Shown piece after piece: positions 56,619-64,000 of a stretch of DNA of 64,000 nt (position 1 is its first letter; each line of letters begins with the position of its first letter). This DNA is from Heloderma charlesbogerti. Taxonomy: Eukaryota; Chordata; Lepidosauria; Squamata; Helodermatidae. The stretch lies in NCBI GenBank assembly GCA_026122225.1, contig JANEZZ010001570.1, forward strand, positions 744,001-808,000, written 5' to 3'. The notes beneath the pieces are model-generated. The model did no database searches, had not been told where the DNA came from, and saw only the letters and a list, made by a program, of their open reading frames with translations. A program made the position numbers and the translations under genes.

Positions 56619-57593
56619 TAGGGGTGGACGAAAGTCGCTTACCTGTCGTCGAAGGCCGTTCGCGGTGGGGGGGAGCACTTCGCTGGTCCCCCCGCGAAGT
56701 TCAGGCCAGGGGGGGGAGGCTTCCCGCCTCGCCCGGCCGAAATTCAGGCCGGGGGGGAGGCTTCCCGCCTCGCCCGGCCGAAATTCAGGCCGGGGAGGAG
56801 GCTTCCCGCCTCGCCCGGCCGCGAACGCGGAAGTAAAACAAACAAAAAAAAGCCCCCTGATAGGCTACGTGACGATTCACGTAGCCTATCATGGCTAGAT
56901 CTGCAAAGTCAGCCGTGATAGGCTACGTGAATCGTCACGTAGCCTATCCCAGGTGACTTTAAAAAAAAAAAAAAAAGCGCGTACGTGAATGGCGGCCCCC
57001 ATAGGGAGCCGCCATTCGCGTTCCTTATTTAGTGGCTGTCGTCTACGTAAATGTTTACGTAGACTACGGCGAAAATAAGGGCAACGCAAATAGCGTTGCC
57101 CTTATTTTCGCCGTAGTCTACGTAAACATTTACGTAGACTACAGCCACCAAATAAGGAACGCGAATGGCGGCTCCCTATGGGGGCCGCCATTATCCGTAC
57201 ACACTTTTTTTTTTTTTTTTTAAGTCACCCGGGATAGGCTACGTGACGATTCACGTAGCCTATCACAGCTGACTTGGCAAATCTAGCCGTGATAGGCTAT
57301 GTGAATCGTCACGTAGCCTATCAGGGGACTTTTTTTTTTTTCTTTGATTGCAATGGCGGGGGTGGCAGCCGGTCGAAAGACCAGCTGCCACTCCCGCCCC
57401 GCTCGAACACCGGACGAACCGCCAGCCGGACCCGCCGCCGGGAGGGACATTCAGGGAAGGTAAGTCCCGTCCCGGGGGGGGGTGCGGGGGGCAGGGGGGT
57501 GCGGAGGATTTCTCACCGAAACTTGTTCGGGGGGCCGAACGCGTTGGCGCTCGGCCCCCCGAAGTTTCGGGGAGAAATTCTCCGCCATCCCTA
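56619..57593. mobile_element. Hairpin hAT-like element, best complete example
   Basis: 975 bp, TAGGGGTG to CATCCCTA (57586-57593), exact 8-bp duplication CATTTGAG (56611-56618, 57594-57601). End B (56619-56835) with three 46-bp units; H1 56855-56890; H2 56911-56946; H3 ATGGCGGCCCCC/GAGCCGCCAT 56988-57020; H4 GTCTACGTAAATG 57030-57068; H5 AAGGGCAACGC/GCGTTGCCCTT 57075-57105; H4' 57113-57142; H3' 57160-57195; H2' 57228-57265; H1' 57285-57325; End A 57345-57593 with GGCAGCCGGTC stem-loop, AAGGTAAGT and a GCGTTGGCGC-centred palindrome. Every block is itself a palindrome and the whole core is also one. Confidence 0.95.
57457..57465 (+). other. Consensus 5' splice-site-like motif, End A
   Basis: AAG|GTAAGT. 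Its End B partner on the minus strand is CAG|GTAAGC at 56637-56645, so the element has outward-facing donor-like motifs at both ends. Confidence 0.5.
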
Positions 57594-58495
57594 CATTTGA
57601 GCAAACAATGCAATTGATTTTATGAAGGTTCATGCCTAGTGCTCCTATGGTTCTTCAATGGCATAATCACAGGGACCATCCATACTGTAAACACCTCCCA
57701 TTGAATGAATACTGACTTCCATATTTTCTTCAACTTCAAGTCCATTTAAAACATCTTATGGAGAATTGGATGTATTTAATCCAATCCTGATATCCTATCC
57801 ATCCAACTAGTGTCTCATAAGGAGGTATCTTGAAACCTCAAGGATAAGCTCTAATTTCCATCAGCTGAACAATTCATATGGGCTTCAAGGGATGGATAAA
57901 GATGTTGTTTCGGTTTGTTTTTTGATAGCATTTACTAAAAGTAAGAAATATGTGGAACAGAAAGAACTTGAGATTTTAAAAAATCCTATGTGGGATAAAG
58001 ACAGACTGACAGATTCATCCATCCCTAGTTTTTCCTTGATTTTTCATCCAATGTACTAGCATGTATGTTTCAGTATTCTAGTTAGCTGTCTCCATACTAC
58101 TATAGTTTTGGCCATGGGGTTTATCACAGAAGATTGGACATTCAGGATACAATGTCTTCAAATTGGTATGAATTTTATTTGCAAATTTTGCAACTGTTAC
58201 CAGACATAGGGACGTTGTGGACATCTGCGGGGGGGAGTCTGCTGGACATCCACCCGCTCACTCCCCCATAAATTGTGCATAATGCTGCTATTTACAGCTT
58301 CCGTTATGTGCAAAACAAAATTGTGATTTATGTACATAGATTACCCATGATTTTCTACAAAATAGCACCTTGCAGGGCTGTGGGACACTGCATCCCACTT
58401 GCCTGGCACCCGTGGAACATACGGTGGCTTGCCCTACATGCTGAACAGGGTCAGCTGGCTGGCAATGTTTTCTGCATGTTTGAGAATTAATCATA
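57594..58495. other. No gene recognised
   Basis: Unclassified DNA. 57888-58025 ends in CCATCCCTAG and may be a decayed TAGGGATG-type MITE. Confidence 0.45.
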
Positions 58496-58890
58496 GAATC
58501 ATAGAATAGTAGGGTTGGAAGGGGCCTGTAAGACCATTGAGTCCAACCCCCTGCTTAATGCAGGAATCCAAGTCAGAGCATCCCTGACAGATGGCTATCC
58601 AGCCTCATCTTGAATGCCTCCAGTGTGGGAGATCCCACCACCTCACTAGGTAATTAGTTCCATTGTCATATTGCTCTAACAGTCAGGAAGTTTTTCCCGA
58701 GGTTCAGCCGGAATCTGGCTTCCTGTAACTTGAGCCCATTATTCCATGTCCTGCACTCTGAGATGATTGAGAAGAGATCCTGGCCTTCCTCTCTGTGACA
58801 ACCTTTCTAGTACTTGAAGAGCACTATCATATCTCACCTCAGTCTTCTCTTCTCAAGGCTAAACATGCACAGTTCTTTCAGGCTCTAAAA
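58496..58890 (-). repeat. CR1 LINE 3' end
   Basis: Antisense CR1 tail matching 31890-32300: CATAGAATAGTAGGGTTGGA, AGGAATCCAAGTCAGAGC, CCTGACAGATGGCTATCCAG, AATGCCTCCAGTGTGGGAG, TTGCTCTAACAGTCAGGAAG. Stops around 58890. Confidence 0.9.
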
Positions 58891-58956
58891 CCTAGATCTA
58901 TCTCTAAAACCTAGATAGTCTCTAAAATCTAGATTATCTAAAACCATTCCTCAATG

Positions 58957-59601
58957 TAGGGATGTACGAAACGACTTACCTGTTTCATTTTGTGACATCC
59001 GTGTGGGGGGGAGGCGCTGCATCCCTCCCCCTGAAATCCTCGCCGGCCAGCTCCAATCTATGGCAACTCTGCAGAGCCGCTGGCCAAGGCCGCCCACAGT
59101 GACATCTGGCCACTGCTGGGCTGCGCAGAGACGCAAATGGCAGCTGCCATAGCCTCCGCCATTTGCTTCCCTTTTTTTCACCATGATAGGCTACGTACAT
59201 ATTTACGTAGCCTATCACGGCAAAAAAAAGGGAACGCAAATGGTGGCGGCTACAGTGGCTGCCATTTGCATTTCCTTTTTTGCCGTGATAGGCTACGTAA
59301 ATATTTACGTAGCCTATCACGGCCTTTGCAGGGACGCAAATGGTGTCCCTGCGTTAGCTGTGATAGGCTATGTAAGTATTTACATAGCCTATCATGGGAA
59401 AAATCGTGACGTGAATGGCGGCCGCAGACACGGCCGCCATTTGCAAAGCAGTGCAAATGGCACCAGGTAGGTGCTCCATTTCGCGCACCTTTCACGGGAT
59501 GGTGGGGCAGGGCAGCTTTGTTCCGCCACAGATTTTGGGGGGCCAAATGCACTGGCATTCACCATCACTGAGATTCATGGCAGAATTCTCCACCATCCCT
59601 A
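58957..59601. mobile_element. Hairpin hAT-like element, compact
   Basis: About 645 bp, TAGGGATG to CATCCCTA, flanks CCTCAATG/CTGCAATG (6 of 8). End B left (CGACTTACC), AAATGGCAGCTGCC palindrome, three GATAGGCTACGTA(C/A)ATA-type hairpins (59185, 59286, 59360 starts) separated by AAATGGTGGCGGC and GACGCAAATGG, AATGGCGGCCGC palindrome, and End A right. Confidence 0.88.
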
Positions 59602-59782
59602 CTGCAATGCGAAGAAATCACTGGTATTACCTGATGTTTTCACTAAAATACTTACTGTTCCATACACTGCAGACTCAAGGTTCAGGAAATGTGTAGACAA
59701 TAGATATGTAGTACTTTGCCTGGTGTTTGGGATTTCCTAGGTTTCTTTAGATTACATACACTGAATGTTACCTGTAACATAC

Positions 59783-60222
59783 CTTAGAGGGGCCTAGAGA
59801 TCCATAATGCTCTCTTTAGGTTCATTATAAGTGCAATTTCCTTGCTAGTGGGCCTCTGAGCTTGTGAGATGAGTCAAAGGTCGATATTGCCTCCTCAAAA
59901 GTGAGGCTCTGTTTAGGCTCTGTTTACAGGTGGCTGTGCTGGGAAAGTTCTGATTGTTTCCACTCTCAACAAGTACTATTAGTCTATGCTGCTAAAGTTG
60001 CAGATGAATGCTAATTGCTGCTGTCATGCTGCCTCACTTCTAACATGTATGTTATAAAACCCATTGTACCCCTTGGCTCTGGGTTCAGAGAAGCTGTCTG
60101 ATCCAACCATTAGGTATGCCTGTGTGCTGTAAGTACTCAATAAAGTCTCCTTGTAAGCAAACCTGGATCTGGCTTATCATTATCTTGGCACCTCCAAACT
60201 TTAACAGCCCATGGCCAGGGCA
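59783..60222 (+). mobile_element. Solo LTR, copy 2
   Basis: Same LTR family as 55646-56119. Clear TATA-like GTTATAAAACCCATTG (about 60051-60066) and AATAAAGTCTCC (about 60139) with G/T-rich downstream sequence. CATAC flanks both sides (59776-59780 and 60220-60224) and may be the target duplication. No internal genes. Confidence 0.72.
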
Positions 60223-60882
60223 TACAAATGGCAGCTTGGTTTTTCCCGTAAATCATCATTCATGTAAAATGGTGGCCATAAATAGCACCATTTATGCAAA
60301 ATTACAAGTATAAATGGTCTAATTAGATAGACCATTTTAGATAGACTAATTAGATCAGAGGGTAATGGTCTACCCACTTATCTAAAGTCCTGCTTGGGGC
60401 CGGGGGGGGGGCAAAGTGAGGGCAGGGTTCCCCCTTCCCCAGCAGTGCACATTTTTCCCTCATGTTGATTACAGGAGGGAAATTCCCATGCCATCTCAGG
60501 CTGGTGTAGGTGAGGGGCATGATTCTGGGCCCCCTCAAGAAAATAGATGGGCTTTGGATCATAGGGAATCACTATGTTTCAGGACTTCCATCTGCCTGCA
60601 TGTCACCACCACTGGTACAGCTACAGAGCTCTCTGTAGGCATAGCAGGGTCCTCCACAACAGCAGAGCCCCCCCTCCCCCCACCACTGGTGGAACTTCTC
60701 TCCACTGATGTGGGTCAGCAGAGGGGGCACATCCATTTAACCCTAACCCCCTCCAGCAAGTTCAGTTCAGTGCTTAGGATTGCTACACCTTTAATGGTTA
60801 TAGTTTTACTATTATTTGTTTCTGTTTGATACAAGAAAAAAATATGGCTGTATTAAAATTTATACATTTTTTCACCTTCTCC
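60223..60882. other. No gene recognised; small foldback near 60300-60360
   Basis: 60320-60360 holds TCTAATTAGATAGACCATTT followed by TTTAGATAGACTAATTAGAT, a short direct/inverted repeat cluster that may be another foldback element. Confidence 0.4.
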
Positions 60883-61311
60883 TGGGATGTACGAAAGTCA
60901 CTTACCTTTTCGCGGATTCTGTTCGTGGGGGGGGAGGTGATCCGGTCCTCCCCCCCAGAATCCTCAACGGCTGGCTCTGCTCCGTGGCAGCTCCACAGAG
61001 TAGCCGGCCAGGCCAGGGCCATCTGCAGCTGGATTTCTGGCTGTGGACTGGCTGATGCAGATGCAAATGGCAGCCACTGTAGCGACCGCCATTTGCATCC
61101 AGCCAGGGAGCTGTGATAGGCTATGTAAGTCTTTACATATCCTATCACATCTGGGTAAAAAAAAAAAAAAAAATGGCATATGCAAATGGCGGCGACTACA
61201 ATGGCCGCCATTTGCATTCCTTATTTTTCATAGTTTTAGTCTACGTAAATATTTATGTAGAGTATTATGGTGAAAAAAAAGGGCAACTCAAATAGCGTAG
61301 TGGGCACTATT
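60883..61311. mobile_element. Hairpin hAT-like element, left half only
   Basis: Starts TGGGATGTACGAAAGTCAC (first bases damaged) with CACTTACC. AAATGGCAGCC/GACCGCCATTT palindrome, a degraded GATAGGCTATGTAAG hairpin, AAATGGCGGCGAC palindrome, TAGTCTACGTAAATATT hairpin, then stops in the central GCGTAGTGGGCACTATT palindrome, exactly where the next element begins. Confidence 0.82.
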
Positions 61312-61639
61312 TAGGAATGGCGGAGAATTCCGCCACGGATTCCAGTGAGACCGGATTCCTCTAAACAATCTGGCCCCCTGGAATCTATGGCGGAATGTCC
61401 TCCTGCCCCCCTGCCCCCACGCGGAATCCCCCCGGGACAGCACTTACCTGGGGGGGATTTGGCGGCGGTGGATTCGGCAGTGGCGGTGGCTGGTCTCCTG
61501 CCTGGCCGCAGTAGGGCTGCTGCCGCTGCCATTGCCATCCTTGGACCATGATAGGCTATGTAAGAATTTACATAGCCTATCACAACTAACATCAAAACAA
61601 ACAAACAAACATGCAGCATACGCAAATGGCGGCGGCTAC
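61312..61639. mobile_element. Hairpin hAT-like element, End A half only
   Basis: Starts TAGGAATGGCGGAGAATT. End A with a CGCCACGGATTCCAGTG palindrome and CACTTACCTGG, one GATAGGCTATGTAAG hairpin (61549-61584), then stops at AAATGGCGGCGGCTAC, half of an ATGGCGGC palindrome, where the next element begins. Confidence 0.82.
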
Positions 61640-62405
61640 TAGGGATGTTGGAGAATTTCTCCATGAATCTCCAGGAGGCTGAATGCCAATGTATTCGGTC
61701 CCCCGAAATTGGTGGAGAAACGGTCCACCACCACCCTGCCCCCCCCGGAATGGGACTTACCTTTGTTGAATGTCCCTGGCGCTGGCGGCTCCCGACGGCA
61801 GTTCGGCAGCGGTTCGGCAGCGGCCGGTCTTCCAACCGGCTGCCGCTGCCGCCATTTCCCAGTAAAACAACAACAACAACAACAAACGTGTTGCCACCAT
61901 TGCCACCATTCGCGTTCCTTATTTGGTCGCTGTAGTCTGCATAAAGATTACGTAGACGATGGCGAAAATAAGGGCAATGCTATTTGCGTTGCCCTTATTT
62001 TCGCCGTAGTCGACGTAAAGATTTACGTAGACTACAGCGACCAAATAAGGAACGCGAATGGCGGCTCCCTATGGGGGCCGCCATTTGCGTACGCGCTTTT
62101 TTTTTTTTTTAAAGTCACCCGTGATAGGCTACATGACGATTAACGTAGCCTATCATGGCTGACTTTGCAGATCTAGCCGTGATAGGCTATGTAAATCATC
62201 ATGTAGCCTATCACGGGGGCGTGTTTTTTTTTAACTTTTTATTTCGCGGCCGGGCGAGGCGAGGCGCCTCCTCCCCGGCCTGAATTTCGGCCGGGCGAGG
62301 TGGGAAGCCTCCCCCCAGCCTGAACTTTGGGGGGAGCAGCGAAGTGCCTCCCCCCCACCGCGAAGCAAGCTGTGAGACCAGGTAAGTGGCTTTCGTGCAC
62401 CCCTA
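61640..62405. mobile_element. Hairpin hAT-like element, left part rearranged
   Basis: TAGGGATGTTGGAG to CACCCCTA. End A, then no H1/H2 hairpins; instead the sequence goes straight to TTGCCACCATTGCCACC and the GTAGTCTGCATAAAG hairpins, the central AAGGGCAATGC palindrome, ATGGCGGC palindrome, two GATAGGCTACATGA hairpins, End B with GGTAAGTGG. No shared flank octamer (GCGGCTAC, CTGTGAAT). Confidence 0.82.
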
Positions 62406-62520
62406 CTGTGAATGGATGATGGAACAAACGGTGCCTGACAATCCATGAAACTGAGATGGGGGGATTTTGCATAATCCATACATGTGGGAGAATGTGAAAC
62501 TGACAGATTTGTCCATCCAG
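62406..62520. repeat. End C MITE fragment
   Basis: GATGGAACAAACGGTGCCTG, ACAATCCATGAAAC and TTGCATAATCCATACATG match the mirrored End C sequence at 27645-27715. No terminus present. Confidence 0.6.
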
Positions 62521-62575
62521 GCCCAGGGCTTTGAGCACTGAACTCTTAAAAGTCCGGGATTGAACCTCTGCGTAT

Positions 62576-63417
62576 TAGGGATGTACAAAAGTGACTTACC
62601 TGTTTATGGATTCTGTTCATGGGGGGGCGTTCCATCCCTCCCCCCGGAATCCTCGACAGGGGGGGAGGCAATCCGGTCCTCCCCCCTGGAATCCTGCCTG
62701 GCCAGCTCTGCTCCATGGCGGCTCCGTGGAGCAGCCAGCCAGGACTGTTCACAGCCAGATTTCTGCAGCCAGGCAGCTGTGATAGGCTACGTAAGTCTTT
62801 ACGTAGCCTATCATGGCTGGGCAAAAAAAAACCCCACGACTACGGTGGCCACCATTTGTGTTCCCTATTTTTTGCTGTTCTAGCCTACGTAAATATTTAC
62901 GTAGGCAATTACAGCGAAAAAAAGGGAACCACAAATAGCGTAGTGGGCGCTATTTGCGTTCCTCTTTTTTTCACCATTTTATCCTACGTAAATACTTACA
63001 TAGGTATTTACAGCGAAAAAAAAAAAGAACGCAAATAGCGCCCATTATGCTATTTGTGGTTCACTTTTTTTTCCACCGTAATTGCCTGCGTACATATTTA
63101 CATAGGCTAGAAAGGCAAAAAATAGGGAATGCAAATGGCAACCGTCGTAGCCGCTGCCATTTGCATACGCTCGTTGGTTTTTTTTTTTTAGGGGTTAGCT
63201 GGGATAGGCTATGTAAATTCTTACGTAGCCTATCACAGCTTGAAGGACGGCAATGGCGGCCGCAGCAGCAGCCCGGCCGCGGCCGGCCAGGAGACCAGCT
63301 GCCGCCACTGAATCCGCCACATCTGCCCCAGGTAAGTTCCATCCCGGGGGATTCCACAGGGGGGTGGGGGGGCAGGAGGCCATTCTGCCATGGATTTTGG
63401 GGGGGCAGATTCTTTAG
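62576..63417. mobile_element. Hairpin hAT-like element, right tip displaced
   Basis: TAGGGATGTACAAAAGTGAC with CTTACC, left duplication CTGCGTAT (62568-62575). Two GATAGGCTACGTAAG/TATG hairpins, TAGCCTACGTAAATATT hairpins, CGTAGTGGGCGCTATT palindrome, AATGGCGGCCGC and End A (AGGTAAGTTCC at 63329-63339). The end breaks off after CAGATTCTTTAGA. The missing tip is found inverted at 63534-63574. Confidence 0.88.
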
Positions 63418-63574
63418 ATTATAAAATGTACTCTGCAACAGTGCCTACCTGCCATACAGCTGTAAAAGATGCAGAACCTGTCAGAAAAAGAGACAGCAAC
63501 CCTAATTCAGCACTAACAGGTTTGAATACGCAGTAGGGATGGCAGAGAATTCCACCACGGATTCCAGTGAGGCC
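63418..63574 (-). other. Micro-inversion: flanking DNA, duplication and element tip
   Basis: 63526-63533 reads ATACGCAG, the reverse complement of the element's left duplication CTGCGTAT, and is followed by TAGGGATGGCAGAGAATT, a 41-bp End A tip that stops at GGCC. Read backwards this block restores the right end, the duplication and the right flank of the element at 62576. Confidence 0.82.
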
Positions 63575-63659
63575 TCTGTCATGAGACAGATGACAACTTC
63601 AAGCTTTAAACATGACCTTTACTTAATATTAAAAGGCATATTCTTGTTACACTTAAAAC

Positions 63660-64000
63660 TAGGGATGTACGAACGTCCCTTACCTGAACCCAAAGCTTGA
63701 TTCGCGGTGGGGGGGGAGGCGCTCCGTATCTCCCCCTGAAATTCTGGCTGGGGGGGGGAGGCACCACGTCCCTCCGGCCGTGAATCCACCTGTCCTGCCA
63801 GGATGCAAATGGCGGCAGCCGTAGCCGTCTCCGTTTGCATCCCTGCAATCAGCCGTGATAGGCTATGTAAATGTTTACGTAGCCTATCACAGCTGAGTGA
63901 AAAAAAAACACACCACGCATACGCAAATGGCGGCACCATTTGTGTACGCGTGGCTTTTTTTTTTCACTCAGCTGTGATAGGCTACGTAAACATTTACGTA
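63660..64000. mobile_element. Hairpin hAT-like element, cut by the window edge
   Basis: TAGGGATGTACGAACGTCC with CCTTACC, a GC-rich End B with CCCTGAAATTCTGGC units, AAATGGCGGCAGCC palindrome, a GATAGGCTATGTAAATG hairpin (63855-63890), a reduced AAATGGCGGCACCATTTG palindrome and the start of the mirrored hairpin at 63975. Confidence 0.9.

Noticed and set aside
56949..57220. Hairpins next to T-runs that look like rho-independent terminators
   Set aside because: Bacterial terminators are not expected in this genome; the T/A runs are mirrored parts of the palindromic element.
55646..60222. Two related LTRs 4 kb apart in the same orientation as a complete provirus
   Set aside because: The interval contains hairpin elements, a CR1 tail and unclassified DNA, with no retroviral coding remnants; the copies differ considerably. 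Two solo LTRs fit better.
1..64000. Prokaryotic or viral genome with an operon structure
   Set aside because: No coherent genes, abundant LINE/SINE/LTR/microsatellite DNA and decayed ORFs; clearly animal repeat DNA.

Overview
The window looks like repeat-choked vertebrate intergenic or intronic DNA, most likely from a squamate reptile. The case rests on the company of repeats: two BovB/RTE-clade LINE copies, CR1-clade LINEs in both orientations, an L2-clade LINE fragment, tRNA-derived SINEs with the A/B-box layout and 3' tail typical of lizards, solo LTRs and many microsatellites. I see no host protein-coding exon, rRNA or functional tRNA gene. Nearly all open frames are shadows of palindromic or GC-rich repeat DNA.

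The dominant content, roughly a fifth to a quarter of the window, is one superfamily of short non-autonomous DNA transposons that end in TAGGGATG...CATCCCTA and sit between 8-bp target-site duplications (TSDs). I read exact 8-bp duplications for ten insertions, plus several with 6-7 of 8 matches. Together with the (T/C)AGGG terminus this points to the hAT superfamily. Their interior is extraordinary: each is a palindrome made of palindromes. One end (here End B) carries a GC-rich block, the other (End A) carries a GC-rich palindromic block, and between them lie hairpins built on GATAGGCTACGTAAA, hairpins built on AAATGGCGGC/GCCGCCATTT, hairpins built on GTAGTCTACGTAAA and a central palindrome, laid out as H1-H2-H3-H4-H5-H4'-H3'-H2'-H1'. 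A second terminal family (End C type, 480-800 bp, AT-rich) and a third (End D type) share the same TAGGGATG termini.

Layout: 1-2560 antisense BovB split by a nest of two hairpin elements; 2.6-10.1 kb sparse, with AT-rich hAT relatives, an LTR-like block and a CR1-type LINE tail; 10.1-14.9 kb a hairpin element, a 3.1-kb element with inverted ends and a CpG-rich minisatellite, and an antisense L2-clade LINE; 17.8-20.1 kb a LINE 3' end split by two hairpin elements; 20.3-31.9 kb SINEs, microsatellites and hairpin elements; 31.9-38.8 kb one antisense CR1 LINE split by two hairpin elements and a near full-length sense BovB, with its middle third inverted; 38.8-47.4 kb mostly old sequence with an inverted repeat pair and LTR-like blocks; 47.4-64 kb dense hairpin elements and solo LTRs.

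The main candidates for something new are the palindrome-of-palindromes architecture itself, the strong 5' splice-site-like motif near both element ends pointing outward, the dense YY1-like ATGGCGGC pairs, and two micro-inversions whose breakpoints lie inside these elements and which are betrayed by inverted target-site duplications. Coordinates were read by eye from the sequence; no alignment, folding or database search was run.
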